Positions 36,825 through 48,114 of a stretch of 64,000 nucleotides of DNA are shown here, piece by piece. Positions within the stretch are counted from its first letter, which is position 1, and the number at the start of each line of letters is the position of its first letter. The notes under the pieces are model-generated. The model had not been told where the DNA came from, made no database searches, and saw only the letters and a program-made list of their open reading frames with translations. A program made the translations under genes and the position numbers. Source of the DNA: Gloeocapsopsis dulcis (GTDB lineage Bacteria > Cyanobacteriota > Cyanobacteriia > Cyanobacteriales > Chroococcidiopsidaceae); the NCBI RefSeq assembly GCF_032163395.1, contig NZ_CP119968.1:419501-483500 (forward strand), read 5' to 3'.

Positions 36825-37050
36825 CTTTTGTTATGGTTTTAGAATTATTGCGGTTCCGCCGAAGCACCCTCCTCACCTTACTCCACTTCGTTTCGTTGAA
36901 GATGAGGACTCCCGCGATTCTGTTGAGCATTCTTCATTGAGGGGCGTACAATGGACATGAGTGGGTGTATTTCTTGTGAATCTGACAGATTAACTTTCGG
37001 ACTGATCAACGCCATCGCAAGTAAAGTTCTTTGTTCTCAAATCTTGATCA

Positions 37051-37284
37051 ATGCTTATGAATGAAAATGCCATCGAATCAGAAAGCTTAACTGACAAAGT
37101 AGAAATTGCCATCCATTTGGATTCGGAATTAGTCAAGCAAATTCAGCACTTAACAAATGATCCTAGCAAAGTGATTGAGGTGGCAATTCGACAGTGGCTG
37201 CGGGGCGAAACCCAACGTGATGATGAACTCAGCCGGACTTTTAGACGGACTCCTCTACCGCCTCGGGGTGAATGGAACGATTAA
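37051..37284 (+). CDS. Ribbon-helix-helix antitoxin-like protein
   Basis: A 77-residue protein (71-77 depending on the start; ATGs at 37051 and 37057). VEIAIHLDSELVKQIQHL fits the strand and first helix of an RHH DNA-binding fold and PSKVIEVAIRQWLRG the second helix. The C-terminal tail PLPPRGEWND resembles toxin-binding tails of CcdA-like antitoxins. No toxin gene follows: the next gene is a histidine kinase. It may be an orphan antitoxin or a regulator acting alone. It lies just outside the TnpB element. Confidence 0.6.
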   Translation: MLMNENAIESESLTDKVEIAIHLDSELVKQIQHLTNDPSKVIEVAIRQWLRGETQRDDELSRTFRRTPLPPRGEWND

Positions 37285-37465
37285 AGCTGCACAACAAACG
37301 AGTGCAACTAAACTACCACAGCATGGCAAGAGTGAATGAACCACTTTTGCCAAACAGTTCTTTCTTTAAGCATCAAATTGCCCTAATTTCCTCAAATGTG
37401 TGTCAAACTCAGAACAATTATTGGCATAGCGATATTGCTTGCCACTTGTATCCCTAGCGCCTGTA

Positions 37466-39205
37466 ATGAGTGTTAACGCCAATTATTCCCAATCATCGCT
37501 TTCTGTGTCTAACAGTTTAGGATCGCTCAACACGAATACGACTTCGCTATCAGCATTAGGTGCAGAGTTAGCTTTTCTACAAGACGCCGAGGGTCGTTAC
37601 TTGTCTTTTCATTGGCAGCAGGCGCAGGAAAAGGGACTGGCAAACGAACAAATAGCAGGCAAGACTTTGGAAGAGGTTTTTGCTCCGGTAGACCAAAATT
37701 CTTATCAAAAAAAACTCCAGCAAGTATTACAAAGTAGGATTCCTGAGCAATATTATTGTTTATTTCGCTGTGGACAAAAGCTATTTGATGTAGATATTAT
37801 CATTGCTCCTGTATTAACCGCTAACAATCAAGCAACGACAGTTTTAGTCATGGGGCGATCGCGGGAAACATTACAACAGGTAGAAACTGCGAATTCCTCC
37901 ATGACGACATCTTCTGAATCTCTTAAAAAACTGTTAACACAAATTGCCCGCAATATTCGTCGAACGTTAGATTTAGATATTATTTGGCAGCAAGCAGTTG
38001 ATAGCTTAGGCAAAGCTCTTGGAGCAACTCAATGCACTATTTATTCTTATCTACCAGAACAAGGCTATCTACGTGCAGTTGCAGAATATATTTCTGATCC
38101 GACTTCCTCGATGTTAGGATCGGAGTTTTTGACTGCTCAAGAACCTAGTTTCCGCCAAGCACTGACAACCTTGCAACCCATCGTTATTGAGAAAACGAAT
38201 CAGCCTACTTGTACTCAACAAACGCAATTGATTGTTGCTACCTGTTATCAAGATCAACCTAATGGCTTAATTAGCTTACTGTATAACAATACTCAGCACG
38301 AGCAGGATTGCTCGCGACAGTGGAATGCTACTGAAATAGAACTGGTTGGAGAATTAGCAGATCAAATTGGGACAGCGATCGCCCATGCTACTCTTTATAA
38401 AGAACTCGAACAAGCAAGACAGCAAGCTGAAGAAGCTTCTCGCCTCAAAAGCGAGTTCCTTGCTAATACCTCTCACGAGATCCGTACGCCTCTCAACGGC
38501 ATGATCGGCTTTTTAAAGTTAATTCTAGAGGGGATGGCAGACGATCCTCAAGAGCAACAAGAATTTATTGAAGAGGCATATCGTTCGGCAATTCATTTAC
38601 TCGATATCATCAACGATATTTTGGATATTGCCAAGATTGAAGCGGGTAAAATGGAGCTAGAATTAGGACCTGTTAAGCTTGATGAGCTTTTTGTTGCTGT
38701 AGAAGACTTTACCAGAGCGCAAGCTGAACAAAAAAACTTGAGCTTCCATATTTATCAGCCTGATACCTCAGATGAAATTATCTTGCACGGTAATTATCAA
38801 CGGTTGAAGCAAGTGCTACTCAACTTAGTGAGCAATGCACTGAAATTTACTCACGAAGGCGGAATTACAATTAGTGCAGATATTGTCCGCAAGAAGTTTA
38901 CCTTTCAAAATCAGGAATTTCCAGGGCTGGTGAAAGTCCGCGTTGCTGATACGGGAATTGGCGTCTCATTAGATAAACAAGACAAACTCTTTCAATCTTT
39001 CAGTCAAGTCGATGGTTCGCGGACACGCCAATATGGTGGGACAGGTTTAGGACTAACGATTTCTCAGAAACTAGTAGAAGCGATGGGAGGTACAGTCAAC
39101 TTTTACAGTATGGGCGAAGGACTCGGTTCTACAGTGACATTCACCGTACCGCTGTATCAAGAACCAGTCATGGTATCGACGCCAGTAGAATCTTTTGATG
39201 TATAG
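37466..39205 (+). CDS. PAS-GAF sensor histidine kinase
   Basis: 579 residues from the ATG at 37466; an upstream TTG would add nine. PAS-like domain about residues 35-125, GAF about 155-305, coiled coil 305-330, HisKA with the phospho-acceptor His337 (ANTSHEIRTPLNGMIG), HATPase with N box LNLVSNALKFT, G1 ADTGIGV and G2 GGTGLGL. No membrane segment, so it senses a cytoplasmic signal; GAF of this type may bind a bilin or a nucleotide, but the conserved bilin Cys cannot be claimed. No response regulator is adjacent, so its partner is elsewhere. Confidence 0.93.
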   Translation: MSVNANYSQSSLSVSNSLGSLNTNTTSLSALGAELAFLQDAEGRYLSFHWQQAQEKGLANEQIAGKTLEEVFAPVDQNSYQKKLQQVLQSRIPEQYYCLFRCGQKLFDVDIIIAPVLTANNQATTVLVMGRSRETLQQVETANSSMTTSSESLKKLLTQIARNIRRTLDLDIIWQQAVDSLGKALGATQCTIYSYLPEQGYLRAVAEYISDPTSSMLGSEFLTAQEPSFRQALTTLQPIVIEKTNQPTCTQQTQLIVATCYQDQPNGLISLLYNNTQHEQDCSRQWNATEIELVGELADQIGTAIAHATLYKELEQARQQAEEASRLKSEFLANTSHEIRTPLNGMIGFLKLILEGMADDPQEQQEFIEEAYRSAIHLLDIINDILDIAKIEAGKMELELGPVKLDELFVAVEDFTRAQAEQKNLSFHIYQPDTSDEIILHGNYQRLKQVLLNLVSNALKFTHEGGITISADIVRKKFTFQNQEFPGLVKVRVADTGIGVSLDKQDKLFQSFSQVDGSRTRQYGGTGLGLTISQKLVEAMGGTVNFYSMGEGLGSTVTFTVPLYQEPVMVSTPVESFDV

Positions 39206-39212
39206 TGGCAAA

Positions 39213-39512
39213 CTATTGACTATCCTGGGAACGAGACAAATGCCTTGGCTGCTCAGAATTTTGAGCAGCAAATATCGAATTCAAAGGCTGTGCAGTTGAA
39301 TCAGTGATAGAGGGTTGACTTGCAGAATTGACGATTGGTTGCTCGTGATGAGCGAGCGATCGCAAGCCACCAAGTTTATCGTAGTTAGAAGCGATCGCTA
39401 AGAATGCTCCGCCTAAAATATAAATAGGTAAAGGAAAAGAAAATTGTTTTGCCCATTGAAACAATTCAGCAAGGGCAAATAGCAGGAAAAAACAGGCTAA
39501 CCAGACCTTCAT
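39213..39512 (-). CDS. Small cyanobacterial membrane protein
   Basis: 99 residues from the ATG at 39512 (the longer frame starts at GTG 39521). Two hydrophobic stretches (about 3-20, FFLLFALAEL; and 28-45, PLPIYILGGAFLAIAS) are followed by a 55-residue Ser/Gln-rich soluble tail. I recognise no family function. It is convergent with the histidine kinase, with 7 bases between the stops. Confidence 0.75.
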   Translation of the reverse strand: MKVWLACFFLLFALAELFQWAKQFSFPLPIYILGGAFLAIASNYDKLGGLRSLAHHEQPIVNSASQPSITDSTAQPLNSIFAAQNSEQPRHLSRSQDSQ

Positions 39513-39623
39513 AGTTCGCACCCAAACGCTTGAACAACTGCAACTTTGGTATCAATACATAGCACGATACTTGATGTTTTACAAAAAAACTCTTGTTAAG
39601 TTATTTTGTGCTGGGAACCTTAG

Positions 39624-41675
<2,052 letters not shown>

Positions 41676-41711
41676 ATGAAGCGATTTTGTACTTTTTAGC
41701 AGGCTATCAGC

Positions 41712-43178
41712 ATGATTTCCTCAACTAAGTCTACTCAACTACCATTACTAGCAGAAACGATTGATGGATTACCAAATATTTCTGGCTGGGAAAACGAAGT
41801 TGCAGCAGTAGTGCAACATCAAGATCCGATCTTTTTACCTACAACGAATATTCGACTAGAGGAAGTTAATGCCGCGTTTGCGATCGCCTTGCATATGCAT
41901 CAACCAACAATTCCTGCTGGTAGGGATGGTGCCTTGATTAGCAATCTGCAATATATGTTTGAACATCCTCAAGAAGGCGATAATCATAATGCAGGTCCTT
42001 TTAGCTACTGTTATAGTCGCATGGCTGATTTTATCCCTGAATTAGTCAGTCAAGGGCGCAATCCGCGTGTGATGTTAGATTACTCTGGCAATCTGTTGTG
42101 GGGATTGCAGCAAATGGGGCGCGGCGATATTTTGGAGAATCTCAAAAGAATTACGTGCGATCGCACTTATCAACCCTATGTCGAATGGCTAGGAACAATG
42201 TGGAGTCATAGCGTTGTTCCCTCAACTCCAATTCCCGATATTAAGTTACATATTCAAGCATGGCAACATCACTTTGCCGCAATTTTTGGCTGGGAAGCCT
42301 TAGCACGAGTGAAAGGTTTTTCTCCTCCCGAAATGCACTTACCTAATCACCCTGATACGCTGTATCAATTTGTCAAAGCACTTCTTGAATGTGGTTATCG
42401 TTGGCTAATCGTACAAGAGCATACTGTAGAAACATTAACTGGAGAACCACTGCAATTTAAACATCTTCCGCATCGCTTGATTGCACGTAATTCTACTGGA
42501 GAAACCCTAAGTATTACTGCATTAATTAAAACCCAAGGTTCAGATACAAAGTTAGTCGGGCAAATGCAACCTTACTATGAAGCAAAAACATTATCTCGGC
42601 AAAATCTAGGTTCAGTATCTATTCCACCACTAGTCACACAAATTGCAGATGGTGAAAATGGTGGCGTGATGATGAATGAATTCCCTTCAGCGTTTCAGAA
42701 AGTATGGTACGAGCAAGAAAGTAGCGTTGTTGGATTAACTGGTACAGAATATTTAGAATTAATTCAAGCTGCTGGATGTCAACCGGAAGATTATCCAACC
42801 TGTCAAGCTGCAGGTCAACATCAAATTTGGCAAAGAGTGCAAGATAAATCAAATCCCGATAGCGTAGCCAATGCCATTGATGAGATTAAGCAAGCTAACC
42901 CAAACTTTCATATCGATGGAGCTTCTTGGACAAATCATATCAGTTGGGTAGCAGGATATGAAAATGTTTTGAGTCCAATGAATCAATTGAGTGCTTTATT
43001 TCATGAAAAAGTTGATGGTATGGATGTTGATACAAAACAGCCACAATATCGTCAAGCTTTATTACGTACCTTACTGCTACAAACAAGCTGTTTTCGCTAC
43101 TGGGGACAAGGAGTTTGGACAGATTATGCGCGAACGATTTACGACCAAGGAACCGCAGTAATCAACGCTAACTTTTAA
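41712..43178 (+). CDS. Glycoside hydrolase family 57 protein
   Basis: A protein of 488 residues. The first GH57 conserved region is visible: FAIALHMHQP (residues about 55-65) with the MHQP motif. The rest follows the (beta/alpha)7 layout with APFSYCYSRM-like segments (NAGPFSYCYSRMADFIPEL) and HLPNHPDTLYQF. GH57 members are amylases, branching enzymes or 4-alpha-glucanotransferases; this shorter form, common in cyanobacteria, has no assigned substrate. It is followed 9 bases later by a histidine kinase, so they may be co-transcribed. Confidence 0.88.
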   Translation: MISSTKSTQLPLLAETIDGLPNISGWENEVAAVVQHQDPIFLPTTNIRLEEVNAAFAIALHMHQPTIPAGRDGALISNLQYMFEHPQEGDNHNAGPFSYCYSRMADFIPELVSQGRNPRVMLDYSGNLLWGLQQMGRGDILENLKRITCDRTYQPYVEWLGTMWSHSVVPSTPIPDIKLHIQAWQHHFAAIFGWEALARVKGFSPPEMHLPNHPDTLYQFVKALLECGYRWLIVQEHTVETLTGEPLQFKHLPHRLIARNSTGETLSITALIKTQGSDTKLVGQMQPYYEAKTLSRQNLGSVSIPPLVTQIADGENGGVMMNEFPSAFQKVWYEQESSVVGLTGTEYLELIQAAGCQPEDYPTCQAAGQHQIWQRVQDKSNPDSVANAIDEIKQANPNFHIDGASWTNHISWVAGYENVLSPMNQLSALFHEKVDGMDVDTKQPQYRQALLRTLLLQTSCFRYWGQGVWTDYARTIYDQGTAVINANF

Positions 43179-43187
43179 TTTGTACGT

Positions 43188-44645
43188 ATGAATTGGCGTC
43201 ACTTTTTATTAAGTGCTAAAACACGTATCCTAGCTTGGCTAGCCATCTTAATGATATTTTCTGTCATTGCTTCTGTATTAACCATTCGCCATATTCTTTA
43301 TACTTTATTAGAGCAACGAGTTGAAGCCTCACTTTTACAAGAAGTTGAAGAAGTTAATCGATTGGTTGCCGGCAGAAACCCAGCGACAGGGGATATTTTT
43401 GGTAATGATATAGCGGCGATTTTGCAGTTTTTTTTATCTCGGAATGTTCCAGATGATAATGAATACTTGATTGCCATAATAGATAGAGAAATTTATCAGA
43501 CAAGTCCTGTTGCTATTCCAAATGTTTTACACAAGGAATTAGAGTCAACTCGCTATTTTTCAAATCTGAATCGCACTAAGCAAAATAGATTAGTTACTTC
43601 TACAGGTACTTTTCTTTACTTAGCCCAACCAATAGCTATAAATGGAGAAGAACAGCAAGGTGTATTTGTTGTAGCTAACTTGATTACAAATGAGCAACAA
43701 GAGGTAGATCAAGCTGTTTTTGTAGCAGCAATAGTAATTATTGTTGTACTTTTTATTGCTTTGTTTCTGGCATGGATAATTACTGGAAAAGTTTTAGCTC
43801 CATTAAAACTACTAACTGAAACTGCTCGCTCAATTACTGATTTTGACCAAAATTTAAGTCAGCGAATTCCCGTTAAAGGAGAGGATGAAATTGCCGAATT
43901 AACAATGACTTTTAATGAAATGCTCGATCGGCTTGAGGCTTCTTTTGCTAGCCAAAGAGATTTTATTAATGATGCGAGTCATGAGTTGCAAACTCCTTTG
44001 ACAATTATTCAAGGAAATTTAGAAATCTTAAGCGATCGCCCGCAAGAACAGCACGAGATACTAGCATTAGTCAATGATGAACTAAACCGCATGAGTCGGT
44101 TTGTTGGTGACTTACTCTTACTTGCAAGAGCAGAAAGACCAGATTTTCTGAATGTAGAATTAATAGATGTCCAAAAACTTGTAGAGGAAGTTTATGCAAA
44201 AGCAATTGCGCTAGCTAACCGAAATTGGCATTTAGAAGCAAAAGCCTCGATCCGCATTGTTGCAGATCGTCATCGGCTGACTCAAGTTATGATGAATTTA
44301 ATCAGAAATGCTGTCGAACATACTACAGAGGACGGTTTAATTGAAATTGGAGCATCGCTAGTTGACGATTGCGTCCATTTCTGGGTTCGCGATACAGGAG
44401 TAGGCATCAATCTTGCAGATCAAGAACGTATTTTTAAGCGATTCGCCCGTGCTTCTGCTAGTAGAAGGCGTTCTGAAGGGGCTGGCTTAGGATTATCTAT
44501 TGTAAAGGCGATCGCCAAAGCACATGGAGGTTCCGTAAAACTTCACAGTTACCCAGGTGTTGGCTCCACCTTTACTGTTGTTATTCCCCTCGAACCGCCC
44601 CAAGAAGTCGTATCAGATGAACCGTATTCTCATCGCCGAAGATGA
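43188..44645 (+). CDS. Membrane-bound sensor histidine kinase
   Basis: A protein of 485 residues. Two membrane segments (about 12-35 and 180-205) bracket a periplasmic sensor of about 145 residues. HAMP 205-258, HisKA with His265 (FINDASHELQTPLTIIQG), then HATPase with N box LIRNAVEHT, G1 RDTGVGI and G2 GAGLGL. It senses an external or membrane signal. The 3' end overlaps the response-regulator gene by 29 bases, and the glycosyltransferase operon starts 210 bases beyond, so this pair may control it. Confidence 0.95.
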   Translation: MNWRHFLLSAKTRILAWLAILMIFSVIASVLTIRHILYTLLEQRVEASLLQEVEEVNRLVAGRNPATGDIFGNDIAAILQFFLSRNVPDDNEYLIAIIDREIYQTSPVAIPNVLHKELESTRYFSNLNRTKQNRLVTSTGTFLYLAQPIAINGEEQQGVFVVANLITNEQQEVDQAVFVAAIVIIVVLFIALFLAWIITGKVLAPLKLLTETARSITDFDQNLSQRIPVKGEDEIAELTMTFNEMLDRLEASFASQRDFINDASHELQTPLTIIQGNLEILSDRPQEQHEILALVNDELNRMSRFVGDLLLLARAERPDFLNVELIDVQKLVEEVYAKAIALANRNWHLEAKASIRIVADRHRLTQVMMNLIRNAVEHTTEDGLIEIGASLVDDCVHFWVRDTGVGINLADQERIFKRFARASASRRRSEGAGLGLSIVKAIAKAHGGSVKLHSYPGVGSTFTVVIPLEPPQEVVSDEPYSHRRR

Positions 44646-45285
44646 ACCGCGAATTTCTGCTTTTCTCAAGAAAGCTTTGGAAGCTAACGGATTCGCAACC
44701 ACTGTTGTGGAAGATGGGAACGGAGCAGCGTATCTAGCTCGCAGTCAAGATTTTGATTTGTTACTCCTCGATTTGATGTTACCAGGGAAACATGGGTTAA
44801 AAGTCATTGAGGAAATACGCGATCGCGGCGAATCTCTACCAATTATCATTCTGACTGTTTTTGATGATGTCAAAGATAAAGTTACCGGACTCGAAGCAGG
44901 TGCTGATGACTATATCACAAAGCCGTTTCGTTTAGAAGAACTGATCGCGCGAGTTCGGGTGCAGCTACGTAAAACTCACTCGTCACAACATAAAGAGGAA
45001 ACGCTCCTGCAAGTTGGTAGTATTGTGCTTGATTTACGCAGACATCAAGTGCAAGTTGCAGATCGCCTTGTTGAGTTGCCTATCCGAGAGTTTACTCTGT
45101 TAGAGATACTGATGCGCCATCCAGGAGAAGTTGTCAGTCGCGAGGATTTACTTAACCACGTTTGGGGCTATGACTACGAGCCTAATTCAAATATTGTTGA
45201 TGTTTATATAGGCTATCTCCGTAAAAAGCTAGGTAACAGATTAATCGAAACCGTTAGAGGCATTGGGTATCGTTTACGAAAATGA
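44617..45285 (+). CDS. OmpR/PhoB-type response regulator
   Basis: 222 residues from the ATG at 44617; a longer open frame extends into the kinase gene but is not the start. The receiver domain has the phospho-acceptor Asp52 (LLLLDLMLPG) and the Lys in ITKPFRLEEL; the C-terminal winged helix spans about residues 125-220 (LPIREFTLLEILMRHPG, VDVYIGYLRKKLG, VRGIGYRL). It starts inside the kinase gene, so the two are translated together. Kinase before regulator is the reverse of the usual OmpR order. A likely target is the operon downstream; this is inference. Confidence 0.95.
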   Translation: MNRILIAEDEPRISAFLKKALEANGFATTVVEDGNGAAYLARSQDFDLLLLDLMLPGKHGLKVIEEIRDRGESLPIIILTVFDDVKDKVTGLEAGADDYITKPFRLEELIARVRVQLRKTHSSQHKEETLLQVGSIVLDLRRHQVQVADRLVELPIREFTLLEILMRHPGEVVSREDLLNHVWGYDYEPNSNIVDVYIGYLRKKLGNRLIETVRGIGYRLRK

Positions 45286-45495
45286 GAGTTTTTTCATCTT
45301 CTCTCATCAATATTTCATGAAAATTTATATACATGGCGGTTACTCTTAATGAGATGTTAAACAGCAAATAATCTTTTGTTAAGGTCGATAACTAGACTAA
45401 GAACAAGTCTGAGACAACATCATCCTAACCTGGTTTCAGGTTGGCAGCATTTGAGAAGACACGAGTTCAAGCTCTCATGTAGGGGAAGAACGGTT

Positions 45496-46866
45496 ATGAG
45501 AATATCACCCAAGAACAACCCAAAGCGACAGAGGTGGGATACTCAATCCGCTATCGGTTCTATTAACAAAAGAATCTCTGCGATAAATACCGTAGCTAAT
45601 ACCAAGGAAGGTTGTCGGTTGATACCGCTGCAACACCAACATTACGATGCTCAGCCGGATAATAGCACGAATACACAAAAGTTACACATTGCGCTTTATT
45701 CACATGACACAATGGGACTTGGTCACAAGCGCCGTAACTTGCTTATCGCCCAAACTCTGGCTAAGTCGTCATTACAAGCATCAATTTTGTTGATTACTGG
45801 CATGGGCGAAGCCTGCAACTTTGATATTCCTCCAGGAATCGATTATCTAGCACTGCCAGCACTGCGCAAGCAGGTAGATGGCAAGTATCAGTCACGACGG
45901 CTAGAACTACCATTACAAGACATCATTGCATTACGCTCTCGCACTATTCGAGCAGCATTGGAGGCATTTAAGCCAGATGTCTTTATTGTGGATAATGTCC
46001 CACGGGGTGCAGTAGGTGAATTGAATTTTGCCTTAGAGTACCTCAAAAGTAGAGAACAAACACACTGCATACTAGGGTTACGTGATGTTCTTGACGCTCC
46101 AGTAGAAGTACACCGCGAATGGCAGCGCGTTGCCAACGAAGAAGCTATATGTCAATATTATGATGCAGTTTGGATTTACGGAGATCCAACTGTTTACGAT
46201 CCTGTACAGGAGTACAATTTTTCTCCTGAAGTTACCAAAAAAGTTCGCTACACAGGTTATTTTGACCAACGTCAACGCCTTCAGTTCAATAAAGCTGAGG
46301 CTGATGAATTACTTGCAAGTCTAGAATTACCACCTGGTCATTTGGCGCTATGTTTGGTAGGAGGTGGGCAGGATGGAGCCTATCTTGCAGAAGTTTTTGC
46401 CAACGCAACATTACCTCCAGAAACAAATGGCATCATTGTCACTGGACCTTTTATGCCATCACAGGCACGGCAACAATTACATCAAAAAGCACAAATGTGT
46501 TCGCGCCTGCGGGTATTAGATGTCGCTGAACCAACTCAGCTACTGCATCATGCAGATTGTGTAGTCGCGATGGGTGGTTATAACACAACTTGTGAGCTGC
46601 TATCTTTTGGGAAGCGATCGCTCATTGTCCCGCGAGTTGAGCCTCGAACTGAACAACTGATTCGCGCACAACGCCTTCATGAGCTTGGTTTGACCGACTT
46701 ACTTCATCCCAACGATGTTAATCCTCAAACAATCACAGCATGGCTAGAGCAAGATCGGCAACTACACCCAAAACAATCGGTCAATCTCAATGGTCTAGAA
46801 CGCTTGCCGGATTTATTAAGTGAGCTAGTTACGCAACCTTCAGCGGCACAAAGCCGAGCTTCGTAA
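45496..46866 (+). CDS. Glycosyltransferase, MurG/GT28-like
   Basis: 456 residues from the ATG at 45496, preceded by AGGGGAAG (strong Shine-Dalgarno). The frame extends upstream to a TTG at 45376, but the ribosome-binding site favours this start. The N-terminal part has HDTMGLGHKRRNLLIAQTLA, resembling the donor-side Rossmann start of GT28 enzymes with its G-x-G-H motif. The C-terminal half has CLVGGGQDGAYLAEVF and VAMGGYNTTCELLSFGKRSLIVPR, the Gly-Gly nucleotide-sugar site of the family. It transfers a sugar from UDP- or a related donor. First gene of a six-gene operon; the next gene begins 18 bases later. Confidence 0.85.
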   Translation: MRISPKNNPKRQRWDTQSAIGSINKRISAINTVANTKEGCRLIPLQHQHYDAQPDNSTNTQKLHIALYSHDTMGLGHKRRNLLIAQTLAKSSLQASILLITGMGEACNFDIPPGIDYLALPALRKQVDGKYQSRRLELPLQDIIALRSRTIRAALEAFKPDVFIVDNVPRGAVGELNFALEYLKSREQTHCILGLRDVLDAPVEVHREWQRVANEEAICQYYDAVWIYGDPTVYDPVQEYNFSPEVTKKVRYTGYFDQRQRLQFNKAEADELLASLELPPGHLALCLVGGGQDGAYLAEVFANATLPPETNGIIVTGPFMPSQARQQLHQKAQMCSRLRVLDVAEPTQLLHHADCVVAMGGYNTTCELLSFGKRSLIVPRVEPRTEQLIRAQRLHELGLTDLLHPNDVNPQTITAWLEQDRQLHPKQSVNLNGLERLPDLLSELVTQPSAAQSRAS

Positions 46867-46884
46867 CAGGAGAATCAATTTAAT

Positions 46885-48114
46885 ATGTCTTTAAATGATA
46901 CTTTTAAGGTAGGTTACGTATTAAAGCGCTATCCTCGCTATTCTGAAACTTTTGTCGTCTCAGAAATTCTAGCGCACGAAGCTACCGGACTAGCAATTGA
47001 AATTTTTGCTTTACGTCCTCCGGTAGATGCCTATTTTCAAAATATTATATCTGAAGTAAGAGCACCTGTAAAGTACTTGTTGTCGTACGATCTGCGGGGC
47101 AGTACTTTATGGGCAACATTAGAACAAGCAAGCGCCATTTTCCCAGAATTGTGGAGCAAACTTGCGATCGCGCGTGGCGAAGACGTTCATGACGTATATC
47201 AGGCGATTTTGCTTGCCTGTGAAGCGCGTACTAGAGGAATTGCACACCTACACGCACATTTTGGTACTTCGGCAACAACAGTAGCTCGACTGGCTAGTCA
47301 TTTTGCGGAAATTCCTTACACATTTACAGCTCACGCCAAAGATATCTTTCATGAAAGCGTACAACCAGATGATTTAGAACGCAAACTCAGGGATGCGGCA
47401 GCGGTTGTGACAATCAGTGACTATAATCTCAACTATTTAAACGAAACCTACGGACAAGCAGCTGCAAAAGTCCAACGGATATACAACGGTTTAGATTTAA
47501 ATCAATTTACGTATGCATCACCGCAAAATCGTCCACTGCGGATTATTGCCGTTGGGAGATTGATTGAGAAAAAAGGATTTACCTATTTAATAGAAGCCTG
47601 CGATTTGCTGCGCACTCGTGGTTATGAATTTGAGTGTCATATTGTTGGTGCAGGAGATGCAAAAGAAGACTTACAAGCACAAATTGAAGCATTAAATCTG
47701 CAATCTGATGTAGCATTAATCGGTCCTCGTCCGCAGCGTGAAATCATTGAGATTGTGCAATCAGCTGCGGTGCTAGCTGCACCCTGCGTTGTTGGCACAG
47801 ATAGTAACCGTGACGGAATACCTACTGTATTACTCGAAGCAATGGCTTTAGGCACGCCTTGTGTTTCTACAGACGTTACAGGAATTCCCGAAGTATTGCG
47901 ACATCAAGAAACAGGATTGATGGTACCGCAACATGATGCGATCGCACTTGCCAAGGCATTAGAAAAGTTACTCACTGACGCTCAATTACGCGTAAAACTA
48001 GCAACCCAAGCACGGAAAGTTATTGAGACAAATTTTGATATTCACTGCAATGCTGCACATTTACGCACAATCTTTCGAGCAGCACCCGTTGAAGCAGTGC
48101 AGGAGGTAAGATAA
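46885..48114 (+). CDS. Glycosyltransferase family 4 (WcaL-like)
   Basis: A protein of 409 residues. GT4 two-domain enzyme with HLHAHFGTSATTVARLA and FTAHAKDIFHE in the N-terminal domain (the pattern of colanic-acid-type WcaL proteins), IIAVGRLIEKKGFTYLIEA at the switch to the donor domain, and the E-x7-E motif in GIPTVLLEAMALGTPCVS. It is a retaining sugar transferase acting in the cytoplasm. Start preceded by AGGAG at 46868. The stop TAA shares its final base with the next gene's ATG. Confidence 0.92.
   Translation: MSLNDTFKVGYVLKRYPRYSETFVVSEILAHEATGLAIEIFALRPPVDAYFQNIISEVRAPVKYLLSYDLRGSTLWATLEQASAIFPELWSKLAIARGEDVHDVYQAILLACEARTRGIAHLHAHFGTSATTVARLASHFAEIPYTFTAHAKDIFHESVQPDDLERKLRDAAAVVTISDYNLNYLNETYGQAAAKVQRIYNGLDLNQFTYASPQNRPLRIIAVGRLIEKKGFTYLIEACDLLRTRGYEFECHIVGAGDAKEDLQAQIEALNLQSDVALIGPRPQREIIEIVQSAAVLAAPCVVGTDSNRDGIPTVLLEAMALGTPCVSTDVTGIPEVLRHQETGLMVPQHDAIALAKALEKLLTDAQLRVKLATQARKVIETNFDIHCNAAHLRTIFRAAPVEAVQEVR

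Larger units (their letters stand above)
35590..36830 (-). mobile_element. Standalone TnpB element (IS200/IS605, IS1341-like)
   Basis: A tnpB gene with a hairpin at each end and no tnpA. The left end carries ACCTCA-ATACA-TGAGGT (36808-36824) just upstream of the ATG. The right end carries the 10-bp hairpin at 35603-35634 that spans the stop codon. Exact ends cannot be fixed without comparing an empty site, so the limits are approximate. Confidence 0.75.

Noticed and set aside
45282-45307. ATGAGAG / CTCTCAT hairpin at the response-regulator stop
   Set aside because: 7-bp stem with 12-base loop, AT-rich and without a T tract; too weak to call a terminator.
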